From contig NZ_JAPEOR010000003.1 of the NCBI RefSeq assembly GCF_026341125.1, positions 62,001-126,000 of the forward strand: DNA of 64,000 bases, read 5' to 3'. This document shows, piece after piece, positions 55,872 to 64,000 of this stretch (positions are counted from its first letter, which is position 1; the number at the start of each line of letters is the position of its first letter). A model generated the notes under the pieces. That model saw nothing but the letters and a program-made list of their open reading frames with translations, ran no database searches and was not told where the DNA came from. The stretch is from Streptomyces sp. NBC_01142 (lineage in GTDB: Bacteria > Actinomycetota > Actinomycetes > Streptomycetales > Streptomycetaceae). The position numbers were made by a program, and so were the translations under genes.

Positions 55872-56294
55872 CTAGGCGAACGGCTTCACCCAGCGGCGCC
55901 AGTGGTCCTCGCGGTGGTAGCCGGCGGCGGCCCACGCCTGCTGAGCCCGCCCGTTGGCCTCCAGCACCATCGCGTCGCCGCGCCTGCCGCCCACGGCCCG
56001 GAACCGCTTCTCGGCCGCTTCGAGAAGCGCTGCTCCGATCCCCTGGCGGCGATGGGAGGGGAGCACGGCGAGCCGGTACAGGGAGCATCGCCAGCCGTCG
56101 TATCCGGCGATCACGGTGCCCACCACCCGGCCGTCGGACTCGGCCAGAATCAGCGCGTCGGGGTCGCGCGCGATGAGCCGGGTCACCCCGTCCACGTCGT
56201 CCGTGATGCTCGTGCCCTCGGCGGCTTCCTGCCAGAAGCGGAGGACGGTCTCCGCCTCGGCCGTCCCGGCGGTGCGTATGTGCAGGTCGATCAT
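55872..56294 (-). CDS. GNAT-family N-acetyltransferase
   Basis: 140 residues, a complete GNAT fold with the acetyl-CoA loop LPSHRRQGIGAALLEAAEKRF and the C-terminal WAAAGYHREDHWRRWVKPF strand. Close in type to small acetyltransferases acting on amino groups of metabolites or antibiotics; the substrate is unknown. It stands alone upstream of the CNNM operon. Confidence 0.87.
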   Translation of the reverse strand: MIDLHIRTAGTAEAETVLRFWQEAAEGTSITDDVDGVTRLIARDPDALILAESDGRVVGTVIAGYDGWRCSLYRLAVLPSHRRQGIGAALLEAAEKRFRAVGGRRGDAMVLEANGRAQQAWAAAGYHREDHWRRWVKPFA

Positions 56295-56414
56295 GGGCGC
56301 GAGCCAAGCATGCCCGGCTGCCGGTCCGCCACCGGCTTCCAGCGTGCGGGACGGACCTTGTGGCGCACCGCGTTCAGCTGCCGCGCGGAGCCGGAACTCT
56401 CCTCGGGCAGGCGC

Positions 56415-58979
56415 CTATTCGTGTGCGATGGCGGCCAGCACGTTCATCCGTGAGGCGCGCAGCGCCGGAAGCACCGCAGCGCCGAGCCCCACGACCACCG
56501 AGCCCACCACGACCGCGACGAGCGTGCCCCACGGCACGGCGAACGCCGTCAGCCCCTCCAGCGCCAGCACCTGTTGCACCGCCACTCCCCACACCACGCC
56601 CAGGGCCAGCCCCAGCAGTGCGCCGAAGACCGCGATCACAACGGATTCCAGCCGGATCATGCGCCGCAGCTGGACCCGGGAGAGACCGATGGCCCGCAGC
56701 AGCCCGATCTCCCGGGTCCGCTCCACCACCGACAGCGCAAGGGTGTTGACCACACCCAGCACGGCAATGACGATCGCCAGCCCCAGCAGCGCGTACACCA
56801 GATACAGCATCACGGCTATCTGCTGGCGGATCAGCTCCTTGTAGTCGGCCTGATCCCTCACCTGCACCTGCGGGTAGGGGTCGAGTGCCCTCTCCAGGCC
56901 CCGGCGCAGCTCCTGCGCATCGCTACCGCTCGCGGCGTTGACGTACAGCGCGGCCTCCTGCCCGCCCGGCAGATACTTCTCCACGGTGGCGAGCCCCAGG
57001 AACATCCCGCCCTCCATCCCGGGGCCGCCGCTCTGGTCCATGTCGGTGAGCGCCCCCACCGTCAGCCGGGCCCGCTGCCCGCCCGCGAACTCGGCCGACA
57101 GCACCGACCCGATCCGTACCTTGTGCTCGGCGGCGTACTTCCGGTCCATCGCGATGCTGTCCGGCGCAAGGGCCGCCCCGGTGTCCCCGCCCGCATAGGT
57201 GATCCGCGCGGCCTCGTCCAGCTGGGGGTCGTAGCCCGAAGCCGTCGACTCCACCCGTTTCCCGTCCGGCAACGTCAGCGCGAGCGGCGCGAAGCGCTGT
57301 CGTACGACCGTCCCGGCGCTCTCGACCCCCTTCACCTTCTCGGTGATCTCCTGCGGGAACGGCATGAAGTTGCTGTTCTGTACGACGAAGTCGGCGCCCA
57401 GCGTGCGGTCGATCTGGTCGTCGAAGGACTTGGTCATCGAGGCGCTGGCGATCGAGAGCCCGCCCACCAGCGCCAGGCCCACCATCAGGGCGGCCGCGGT
57501 GGCGCCCGTACGCCGCGGATTGCGCAGCGCGTTGCGCTGGCTCATCCGCCCGACCGGGCCGAATATCGGGGGGAACGCCCCGCCCAGCACCCGGATCACC
57601 GGCCGTACCAGCAGCGGCCCGGCCACCACCGTGGCGATCAGCGAGAGCACCACGCCCAGACCCAGCAAAGACGAGGCGGTGCCGGTCTGCTCGCTCACCA
57701 TGCAGCCGGCCAGCGCCGCGGCACCCGCCGCACCGACCACCGCCCCCACGATCGCCCGGATCCTCAACGGCCGTCCCACACCAGCGACTTCGGCGTCGGA
57801 GAGCGCGGCCATGGGGGAGACCCGGGCTGCCCGCCGGGCCGGCAGATACGCGGCCACGAAGGTGACGCCCACGCCGACCGCGTACGCGGATACCGGCGTC
57901 GCCACCCCCACCACCATCTCGGCGGCGCTCAGATTCATCCCCAGCAGACCCATCAGCTCGATCAGCCCGGCCGCGAGAGCGACACCGGCGGCGAGTCCGA
58001 GCGTCGAGCCGACAAGGCCCAGCAGCAGCGCCTCGGTGAGAACGGACCGGCGCACCTGGCGCCGGTCCGCGCCGAGTGCCCGCAGCAGCCCCAACTCCCG
58101 GGTGCGCTGGGCGATGAGCATCGAGAAGGTGTTGACGATCAGGAAGATGCCGACCAGAACGGCGACCCCGGCGAAGCCGAGCATCACCCACTTGATGACA
58201 TCGAGGAATCCGCCCAGCTGGGCGGCGGCCGACTCGGCCTGCTCGTCGGCGGTCCTGAGCTCGTACGCATCACCCAGCTCGGCCGCGATCCGCTGCTTGA
58301 GCGTGGCGTCGGAGACCCCGTCCGCGGCGTCCACCGAGACCGAGGTGGCGACCCCGGGTCTGCCCAGCAGCCTGGTCTGGGCGGTCGGGGTGTCCAGGAA
58401 GACCAGTGCGGCACCGGGGTTGGTGGTGGTGAACGTCGCGATGCCGACGATCTCGACCTTGAACGAGCCGGGCTGAGCGAGAACGGTGAGGGTGTCCCCG
58501 ATGCGTACCTTCCTGTTGTCGGCGGTGTCCTTGTCGAGCAGCGCCTCACCCGGGCCGTTCGGCTCGCGCCCACTGGTCAGCTTCACCGGACTGCGTTCGG
58601 TGACATACCAGTTGGTGGCGATGGTGGGGGCGCCGGTCGTCGGCCCGACCGGCTCGTTCGCGTCGTCGACGACGGTGATGTTCTCCACGGCGGCTTCGAT
58701 GTGTGTGGCTGCCACCCCGTCGACCGAGCCCACCCGGTCGGCGAGCCCGGCGGGCACCGTACGCACGACACCCGTCGGCAGGCTCTCGCCGATGCCCTCC
58801 TTCGGCCCGACCGTCACATCCGCCGAGGTGGAGGCGAAGAGCCGGTCGAAGGTACGTGACACGGTGTCCGAGAAGATCAGGCTGCCGCTGACGAAGGCCA
58901 CGGACAGCAGCACCGCGAGCGCCGACAGCAGCAGCCGTCCCTTGTGTGCGAAGAAGCTTCGCAGGGTCGCTTTGAGCAC
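56415..58979 (-). CDS. ABC transporter permease, duplicated FtsX type
   Basis: 854 residues. An N-terminal helix, a MacB-like periplasmic core domain, three FtsX helices (about 250-400), a second large extracellular domain and a second FtsX set at the C-terminus ([21 protein letters not shown] ... WGVAVQQVL) are visible. This layout is typical of actinobacterial lipoprotein/antimicrobial-peptide exporters. The GTG at 58979 follows the ATPase stop by 7 nt. It works with the ATPase encoded upstream. Confidence 0.9.
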   Translation of the reverse strand: MLKATLRSFFAHKGRLLLSALAVLLSVAFVSGSLIFSDTVSRTFDRLFASTSADVTVGPKEGIGESLPTGVVRTVPAGLADRVGSVDGVAATHIEAAVENITVVDDANEPVGPTTGAPTIATNWYVTERSPVKLTSGREPNGPGEALLDKDTADNRKVRIGDTLTVLAQPGSFKVEIVGIATFTTTNPGAALVFLDTPTAQTRLLGRPGVATSVSVDAADGVSDATLKQRIAAELGDAYELRTADEQAESAAAQLGGFLDVIKWVMLGFAGVAVLVGIFLIVNTFSMLIAQRTRELGLLRALGADRRQVRRSVLTEALLLGLVGSTLGLAAGVALAAGLIELMGLLGMNLSAAEMVVGVATPVSAYAVGVGVTFVAAYLPARRAARVSPMAALSDAEVAGVGRPLRIRAIVGAVVGAAGAAALAGCMVSEQTGTASSLLGLGVVLSLIATVVAGPLLVRPVIRVLGGAFPPIFGPVGRMSQRNALRNPRRTGATAAALMVGLALVGGLSIASASMTKSFDDQIDRTLGADFVVQNSNFMPFPQEITEKVKGVESAGTVVRQRFAPLALTLPDGKRVESTASGYDPQLDEAARITYAGGDTGAALAPDSIAMDRKYAAEHKVRIGSVLSAEFAGGQRARLTVGALTDMDQSGGPGMEGGMFLGLATVEKYLPGGQEAALYVNAASGSDAQELRRGLERALDPYPQVQVRDQADYKELIRQQIAVMLYLVYALLGLAIVIAVLGVVNTLALSVVERTREIGLLRAIGLSRVQLRRMIRLESVVIAVFGALLGLALGVVWGVAVQQVLALEGLTAFAVPWGTLVAVVVGSVVVGLGAAVLPALRASRMNVLAAIAHE

Positions 58980-58986
58980 CGGGGCC

Positions 58987-59835
58987 TCAGCTCTCGCTCG
59001 GGGCGTCGGAGCCGGGTGTCCGGGGTGGCATCCCCGACGGTGCTGCGGACGGTGCTGCGGATGGTCCTGCGGAGAAGAGGCGCATACGCTCCAGAACCGC
59101 CTCCGCCGTCGGGTCCGGCATGACATCGACGATCCGTCCGTCCGCGAGGAACAGCACCAGGTCGGCGTGGCCGGCCGCGCCCGGATCGTGCGTCACCATC
59201 ACCACCGTCTGTTCCAGCCGGTCGACGGCTTCGCGCAGGAACGCGAGCACCTCCGCGCCCGCGCGTGAGTCGAGGTTGCCGGTCGGCTCGTCGGCGAAGA
59301 TCAGCTCGGGGCGGGAGGCCAGCGCCCGGGCGCAGGCCACGCGCTGCTGCTGCCCGCCGGAGAGCTGTGCGGGCCGGTGTGTGAGCCGGTCGCGCAGCCC
59401 GAGGGTGTCGATGACCTGCTCCACCCACTGCTGGTCGGGTTTGCGCCCGGCGATGTCCATCGGCAGCGTGATGTTCTCTGCGGCGCTCAGCGTCGGCAGC
59501 AGATTGAAGGCCTGGAACATGAAGCCGATCCGGTCCCGGCGCAGCCGAGTGAGTTCACGCTCCTTCAGGCCGGTGATCTCCGTGTCGCCCAGCCAGATCT
59601 GCCCGGCGGAGACCGTGTCCAGGCCCGCGAGGCAGTGCATCAGGGTGGACTTGCCCGAGCCGGAAGGGCCCATGACCGCGGTGAACCGGCCGCGCGCGAT
59701 GTCGACATCGACGGCGTCCAGGGCGCGTACGGTCGTCTCGCCGGTGCCGTATGCCTTGGTCAGGGCCCGTGCCCGGGCGGCGAGCGGCACATCCGGAGCC
59801 CGGTCGTGGCTGAATGCAGTGGCAGGTGTGGACAA
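58987..59835 (-). CDS. ABC transporter ATP-binding protein, MacB/LolD type
   Basis: 282 residues with Walker [10 protein letters not shown], signature LSGGQQQR, Walker [14 protein letters not shown] and the H-loop VTHDP. It energises the FtsX-type permease encoded 7 bp downstream. A TTG at 59835 with GGGAGG about 6 nt upstream is chosen as start; an open frame continues to 60012 but overlaps the divergent antitoxin promoter. The C-terminal tail is Ser/Pro/Ala-rich. Confidence 0.9.
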   Translation of the reverse strand: MSTPATAFSHDRAPDVPLAARARALTKAYGTGETTVRALDAVDVDIARGRFTAVMGPSGSGKSTLMHCLAGLDTVSAGQIWLGDTEITGLKERELTRLRRDRIGFMFQAFNLLPTLSAAENITLPMDIAGRKPDQQWVEQVIDTLGLRDRLTHRPAQLSGGQQQRVACARALASRPELIFADEPTGNLDSRAGAEVLAFLREAVDRLEQTVVMVTHDPGAAGHADLVLFLADGRIVDVMPDPTAEAVLERMRLFSAGPSAAPSAAPSGMPPRTPGSDAPSES

Positions 59836-59963
59836 GGCCGCCTCCCGGGTCGTGGCCGCTCCAACTCCCTTACAGGAGGCGAGAGTAGAGCGGGTACGTA
59901 CGCGCCGGTATCCCTCGTGGGGTTGGTCCTCGGTGTGGATGTAAGGGGCACTCGACGCAGCGC

Positions 59964-59994
59964 TTGTCGGTGCTAGCGTATTCGCGCTAGCGTA
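59964..59994 (+). promoter_or_regulatory. Leaderless promoter with direct repeats for the toxin-antitoxin pair
   Basis: TTGTCG (59964-59969) and TAGCGT (59988-59993), spaced 18 bp, end 6 nt before the GTG at 60000. GCTAGCGTA occurs twice with 14-bp period (59972-59980, 59986-59994), and CGCTAGCG is palindromic. This suits autoregulation by the RHH antitoxin. Confidence 0.6.
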
Positions 59995-59999
59995 GTGGG

Positions 60000-60230
60000 G
60001 TGGCGAAGACACAGTTGAACGTGAGGGTGGACGAGACCACCGCCGAGGCCGCGCGCCAGCGGGCCCTGCAGCGCGGGATGAGCGTGAACCGCTATATCGA
60101 GGAACTCGTCAAACAGGACGCGGGCGAGGTGGGACGCACCTTCGTGGACGCGGCGGCCGACTTCATGAAGCAGTACGAGTCCGTGTTCGCGGAGGAGTTC
60201 GGCGCGGAACACGGCACGGCCGAGCGTTGA
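60000..60230 (+). CDS. Ribbon-helix-helix antitoxin
   Basis: 76 residues. LNVRVDETTAEAARQRALQRGMSVNRYIEELV is an Arc/MetJ-type ribbon-helix-helix, and the acidic C-terminus should bind the toxin. The transcript is probably leaderless. The stop overlaps the toxin start (TTGA), the usual antitoxin-first operon order. Confidence 0.8.
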   Translation: MAKTQLNVRVDETTAEAARQRALQRGMSVNRYIEELVKQDAGEVGRTFVDAAADFMKQYESVFAEEFGAEHGTAER

Positions 60231-60598
60231 ATCTTCAGATCGATCTTGCCTGGCTCCTCATGGTCGCCGAGCACAAGACGCCCGGAGATCCACAGGTCAC
60301 CGACTGGGGCGCGCTCGTCGCCGCCGTCAGCCGCCATGAGGCGGAGATATTCGGCATCCCCGTCTACAGCGATCCGCATGCCCGGGCCGCGGCCCTGCTC
60401 CAGCTGCTGCTCCATGTGCCCGCGCTCGAACACTCCAACGCCATGTTCGCCTCCGCCGTCGCATACGGCTATCTCGTCGCCTGCGGACTGAAGGTGGTCA
60501 CCTCGCCCGAGCAGGTACGGGACCTGGCGCGGCTGGTCAAGGAGGGCAAGGCGGACGTCAGGACCATCGCCGGCGAGCTGCGCCAGTGGAGCCGGTGA
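60227..60598 (+). CDS. Fic/Doc-like toxin component
   Basis: 123 residues resembling the actinobacterial 'Fic family toxin component' group: YSDPHARAAALLQLLLHVPALEHSNAMFASAVAYGYLVACG matches the helical Fic core, but the catalytic HPFxxGN loop is altered (HVPALEHSN), so AMP-transfer activity is doubtful. The TTG start overlaps the antitoxin stop. Confidence 0.72.
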   Translation: MNLQIDLAWLLMVAEHKTPGDPQVTDWGALVAAVSRHEAEIFGIPVYSDPHARAAALLQLLLHVPALEHSNAMFASAVAYGYLVACGLKVVTSPEQVRDLARLVKEGKADVRTIAGELRQWSR

Positions 60599-60618
60599 GC
60601 CCCTGACCGGCAGCCGGC

Positions 60619-61305
60619 TCAGTCTGATGCGTCGGTACCGAAGGGGCGGCGTGCCACACCCAGGACGCAGGGGGAGCTCGGGAACTGCATCCCGCGCTCC
60701 GGCACCCGCAGCCTGCGGTACACCCCCAGCTCGAAGCCCGCGGCCTCGATCGCGGCGATGGTGTCCCGCGCGGTGTGGCAGCCGCCGAAGAGCAGCGGCC
60801 ACACCGTACGGTCCACGGCGCGCTGGGTCCTTGCCAGGCCCTTGCCCTCGGCCAGCCCGTGCTCGAAGAACCGCAGCTCACCGCCGGGCCGCAGTACGCG
60901 TCTGATCTCGGAGAGCGCCCGCGGCAGATCCCGTACGGAACAGAGCACCAGGGACGCCACGGCCGCGTCGAAGGCCTCGCTCTTGACCGGCAGCGCCTCG
61001 GCCGCGCCCGGCACCACATCCACCGGAACGTCGGTGCGCCGCGCCGCCTGTGCCGCCAAGTGCCGCAGCCTGCGCTCCGGTTCCAGCGCCACGACTTCGG
61101 AGACGGCGGCGGGATAGTGCGGGAAGTTCAGGCCGTTGCCCGCGCCGACCTCGATCACCCGGCCGGAGAGACCGGCCAGCAGCTCCTCGCGGTGGGCGGC
61201 CACACCCCCCTTGAGGTCGGCCAGCACGCTCATCCGGGCGTAGAAGCGCGCGAACAGCGGATGGTGGACGGCGTCCCGGGGCATCTTCGTGCTGCGCAGC
61301 GGCAT
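60619..61305 (-). CDS. Class I SAM-dependent methyltransferase
   Basis: 228 residues with motif I VIEVGAGNGLNFPHYP, motif II VALEPE and FDAAVASLVLCSVRD of the Methyltransf_11 family. The C-terminus has the small-molecule type CHTARDTIAAIEAAGF segment. A perfect AAGGAGGT precedes the ATG at 61305. The substrate is unknown. Confidence 0.87.
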   Translation of the reverse strand: MPLRSTKMPRDAVHHPLFARFYARMSVLADLKGGVAAHREELLAGLSGRVIEVGAGNGLNFPHYPAAVSEVVALEPERRLRHLAAQAARRTDVPVDVVPGAAEALPVKSEAFDAAVASLVLCSVRDLPRALSEIRRVLRPGGELRFFEHGLAEGKGLARTQRAVDRTVWPLLFGGCHTARDTIAAIEAAGFELGVYRRLRVPERGMQFPSSPCVLGVARRPFGTDASD

Positions 61306-61334
61306 CGCGGACCTCCTTGGGAGGGCGGGTGCGG

Positions 61335-61694
61335 TCACCGCCATTGTCCCCCTGGACCGACGAAGCAGAACTCGTTCCCCTCGGGATCCGTCATGACCTG
61401 GAACCGGCCGTGCTCGTCGGTGACGACCGCACCCACGCGTACGGCACCGAGCCGTACCGCCTCGGCGGCCGCCGTGTCGACGTCGCCCGCGTCGAGATCC
61501 AGATGGAGGCGGTTCTTGGCGGACTTGCCCTCGGGCACGCGCTGGAAGGCGACCCGTACGAAACCGGGCGGATCGATGTACGACCAGTCGGCGCTGCGGT
61601 CCACCGGGTCGCCGCCCAGCAGATCGGCCCAGAACCGCACCAGGCGGGCGGGATCGTGGCAGTCGAAGACGATCTCGTCGATGCGTGCGCGCAT
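61335..61694 (-). CDS. VOC-family protein
   Basis: 119 residues, glyoxalase-like domain of the actinobacterial type (VFDCHDPARLVRFWADLLGG ... VMTDPEGNEFCFVGPGG). The reaction is unknown. It lies between the methyltransferase gene and bioD on the same strand but has no evident link to biotin synthesis. Confidence 0.85.
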   Translation of the reverse strand: MRARIDEIVFDCHDPARLVRFWADLLGGDPVDRSADWSYIDPPGFVRVAFQRVPEGKSAKNRLHLDLDAGDVDTAAAEAVRLGAVRVGAVVTDEHGRFQVMTDPEGNEFCFVGPGGQWR

Positions 61695-61699
61695 GATGA

Positions 61700-62413
61700 T
61701 CAGCTTACGGCGGCGGTGAAGGCCTCCGCGTCCCAGGAGCCACCGAGGCGTGGCGCGAGCCAACTCCCGGCCCGCGCACGGAACCGGCCGGGCTCCAGGG
61801 TGCCCACACGCTCCGGTACGACACCGAGCAGCGGCGCGCCCGCGGACTCGGGCAGGTCCGCGAGATTGCACCGCGCCGCCAGATCCGGTTCATCGGGCCA
61901 GCTCCCGACGACCACACCGAGCATCTCCAACTCCCGCGCGCGCAGAGCCTCCGCGGTCAGCGCGGTCGTATTGAGCGTCCCGAGCCCGGCGGGCGTGACC
62001 ACCAGCACCGGCGCGCCCAGCAGCACGGCGACATCGGCGAGCGTCGCCCCCGCGTCGTCGAACCGCACGAGCAGCCCACCCGCGCCCTCGACCAGCACGA
62101 GGTCGTGAGAGGCGGTCAGCTTCTCGACCGCGTCGGCCACCTGCCGGGGCCGCACCGGGTCCATCCCGGCCCGCTGCGCAGCGGTCGCGGGTGACAACGG
62201 CTCGGGAAACCGGGCGAGTTCCACCCCGGTGACCGCCCCCGCCAACCGGGCGACCTCGTCCACGTCCCCCGGCTCCCGGGGAGCAACCCCGGTCTGCGCG
62301 GGTTTCACGACGGCGACGGACTGCCCCTTCGCCCGAAATGCCGAGGCGACGGCGGCGGTGACGACGGTCTTCCCGATCTCGGTCCCGGTCCCGCTGACGA
62401 TGATCACTGCCAT
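61700..62413 (-). CDS. bioD: Dethiobiotin synthetase
   Basis: 237 residues. It forms the ureido ring of dethiobiotin from DAPA, CO2 and ATP. The P-loop GTGTEIGKTVV near the N-terminus, KPAQTG, and VEGAGGLLV are diagnostic. It follows bioA with a 104-bp gap, and with bioB upstream the order is bioB-bioA-bioD. Confidence 0.95.
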   Translation of the reverse strand: MAVIIVSGTGTEIGKTVVTAAVASAFRAKGQSVAVVKPAQTGVAPREPGDVDEVARLAGAVTGVELARFPEPLSPATAAQRAGMDPVRPRQVADAVEKLTASHDLVLVEGAGGLLVRFDDAGATLADVAVLLGAPVLVVTPAGLGTLNTTALTAEALRARELEMLGVVVGSWPDEPDLAARCNLADLPESAGAPLLGVVPERVGTLEPGRFRARAGSWLAPRLGGSWDAEAFTAAVS

Positions 62414-62517
62414 GGCTGTTCACTGCCCTTTCTGCTTACGTGCGGCTGCGCGGCTGCGTGGCCGTGCAGCCGCGCCCGCGGCGCGAAGCGGACGCGCCCG
62501 TGTTGGAGGTGTGCCCC

Positions 62518-63813
62518 TCAGCCCGCAGCCGCCGCCGCGCACACCGCACGGCACACCCGCGCCACATCCTCCTCGTTCGTCACATACGGCGGCATCACGT
62601 ACACGAGGTCGCGGAACGGCCGCAGCCACACACCCTCCCGCACCGCCGCCTCCGTCGCCGCCGCCATGTCCACCTGGTGGTCCAGCTGTACGACGCCGAT
62701 CGCTCCCAGCACCCGTACGTCCTTCACTCCCGGCAGACTCTCCGCACCCGCGAGCCCCTCCCGCAGACCCGTCTCGAGCCGTTTGACCTCTTGCTTCCAG
62801 TCCTGGCCGAGCAGCAGATCGAGGGAGGCGCATGCCACCGCCGAGGCCAGCGGATTGCCCATGAACGTCGGACCGTGCGCCAGCACCGGGACCTCGCCGC
62901 GCGAGATGCCCTCCGCGACCCGCGAGGTGCACAGCGTCGCGGCCATCGAGAGATAGCCGCCGGTCATCGCCTTGCCCACGCACATCACATCCGGCGAGAC
63001 GCCGGCGTGCTCCGCCGCGAACAGTGCGCCCGTACGCCCGAACCCCGTGGCGATCTCGTCGAAGATCAGCAGCACCCCGTGCTCGTCGCAGGCCTCGCGC
63101 AGCACCCGCAGATACGCGGGGGAGTGGAACCGCATCCCGCCCGCGCCCTGCACCACCGGCTCCACGATCACCGCGGCCAGTTCGTCCGCGTGCCGCGCGA
63201 CAAGATCGCGAAGGCCCGCCGCGTACGACTCCTCGAACTCGGCCGGCGGCGCCTCCGCGAAGATCTGGCGCGGCAGCGCTCCCGACCACAGCCCGTGCAT
63301 CCCGCCCTCGGGGTCGCACACGGACATCGGCTGCCAGGTGTCCCCGTGGTAGCCGCCGCGCCAGGTCAGCAGCCGCTGCTTGGCCGGGCGGCCCACCGAG
63401 CGCCAGTGCTGCAGGCACATCTTCACCGCGACCTCGACGGACACCGAGCCCGAGTCGGTGAGGAAGACATGCTGCAGTGGTTCCGGCGTGATCTCGACCA
63501 GCCGGGTGGCGAGGCGCACGGCGGGCTCATGGGTGAGCCCGCCGAACATCACATGGCTCATCCGCCCGAGCTGGCTGTGTACCGCCGCATTGAGGACCGG
63601 GTGGTTGTGGCCGTGGATGACGGACCACCACGACGACATGCCGTCGATCAACTCGCGCCGGCCGTGGACGGGTTCGGCGAGCCGCAGCCGTACACCGGAC
63701 GCGGACTCCACAACCAGCGGGTCCGTACGGCCCGGCATGGGGCTGTACGGGTGCCAGACGTGGGCCCGGTCCAGGGCGAGCAGCTCGGCGGAGGTGTACG
63801 CGGGCTCAGGCAT
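62518..63813 (-). CDS. bioA: Adenosylmethionine-8-amino-7-oxononanoate aminotransferase
   Basis: 431 residues, class-III PLP aminotransferase making DAPA from KAPA with SAM as amino donor. HVWHPYSPM near the N-terminus, [27 protein letters not shown] and the Schiff-base lysine in [12 protein letters not shown] are present. The ATG overlaps the end of bioB by 8 nt, so the two are coupled. Confidence 0.96.
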   Translation of the reverse strand: MPEPAYTSAELLALDRAHVWHPYSPMPGRTDPLVVESASGVRLRLAEPVHGRRELIDGMSSWWSVIHGHNHPVLNAAVHSQLGRMSHVMFGGLTHEPAVRLATRLVEITPEPLQHVFLTDSGSVSVEVAVKMCLQHWRSVGRPAKQRLLTWRGGYHGDTWQPMSVCDPEGGMHGLWSGALPRQIFAEAPPAEFEESYAAGLRDLVARHADELAAVIVEPVVQGAGGMRFHSPAYLRVLREACDEHGVLLIFDEIATGFGRTGALFAAEHAGVSPDVMCVGKAMTGGYLSMAATLCTSRVAEGISRGEVPVLAHGPTFMGNPLASAVACASLDLLLGQDWKQEVKRLETGLREGLAGAESLPGVKDVRVLGAIGVVQLDHQVDMAAATEAAVREGVWLRPFRDLVYVMPPYVTNEEDVARVCRAVCAAAAAG

Positions 63814-64000
63814 TGGGCGCGAGATCCGTGCCTGCACCACGACGGCGTACGGCGACCAGGTCCGTACGGGCCGCCGGAGCTCCGGCGACGGGTGTTTTCC
63901 GGGCAACGTCGTCGACGGCCTCGTCGGCTGGGACGGCGGCTTCCTCGCCGTCACCGCACGGCGCGCACCCGCCGGAGTGCGAACCGCAGCCGCCCCCGGC
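63806..64000 (-). CDS. bioB: Biotin synthase, C-terminal end only
   Basis: The last 64 codons, read to the window edge. The Cys/Gly-rich stretch ([15 protein letters not shown]) and the end [13 protein letters not shown] match the variable tail of Streptomyces BioB, and the gene overlaps bioA by 8 nt in the usual bioB-bioA order. The radical-SAM core lies outside the window, so the assignment rests on the tail and synteny. Confidence 0.75.
   Translation of the reverse strand, partial: AGGGCGSHSGGCAPCGDGEEAAVPADEAVDDVARKTPVAGAPAARTDLVAVRRRGAGTDLAPNA

Noticed and set aside
62518-63954. Longer N-terminus for BioA
   Set aside because: The extension is a shadow of the bioB end in another frame; the family N-terminus begins at 63813.

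Overview
The window is high-GC actinobacterial chromosome, almost certainly Streptomyces. It shows dense GTG/ATG-started genes with GGAGG-type ribosome binding sites and many overlapping start/stop codons. Typical Streptomyces families are present: SigJ/ECF41 sigma factor, mycothiol-dependent isomerase, SWIM/DUF6493 pair, ROK and Lrp regulators, RHH/Fic-like toxin-antitoxin pair. No tRNA, rRNA or CRISPR array was recognised.

Left chromosomal arm (1-29137). Housekeeping and metabolic genes: an acetyltransferase, an EamA transporter with a divergent XRE-cupin regulator, YbaK, CoA-binding and IMPACT proteins, the sbcD-sbcC nuclease operon, an Lrp/rhodanese divergent pair, a DUF885 hydrolase, an Lrp/trans-sulfuration-enzyme divergent pair, a membrane-ACT-GNAT protein, the SWIM-DUF6493 operon, a small regulator/membrane-protein pair, a Tat-exported PhoD-like phosphatase, an alpha/beta hydrolase next to an ECF41 sigma factor, GntR and ROK regulators, a decayed LuxR response-regulator gene, and a mug-purB pair.

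Integrated element (about 29138-51261). A roughly 22-kb actinomycete integrative and conjugative element (AICE) sits between purB and an SGNH-hydrolase gene. Rightward genes run from a repressor-controlled promoter at the left end through two genes with matching structured leaders, a chain of small overlapping genes (DUF6907 proteins, HNH nuclease, Spd-like spread proteins) and the TraB DNA translocase. A repeat cluster resembling a clt transfer locus follows traB. The middle is cargo: an XRE regulator, a small-peptide plus PIMT-type methyltransferase cassette that looks like an imiditide-type RiPP locus, membrane and regulatory proteins, a second tyrosine recombinase, and an AlbA_2 (Schlafen-like) protein. 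The right part reads mostly leftward: phage-like small genes, an iteron-like repeat cluster, a RecA-fold replication ATPase, DUF2742, and two excisionase-type HTH proteins. A divergent XRE regulator and the tyrosine integrase lie at the right edge. The XRE/xis and left-end repressor regions both carry clear palindromic operators, so excision/replication and transfer/spread appear to be under separate repressors.

Right chromosomal arm (51262-64000). SGNH hydrolase, a fused mycothiol-dependent isomerase, a tandem pair of CNNM/CorC-like membrane proteins, a GNAT enzyme, an FtsX-type ABC exporter, the RHH/Fic-like toxin-antitoxin pair, a SAM methyltransferase, a VOC protein, and the biotin genes bioD, bioA and the end of bioB.

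The most unusual items are the peptide-PIMT cassette, the duplicated leader RNA, the clt-like and iteron-like repeats, and a TGG-to-TGA interruption in a spread-protein gene.
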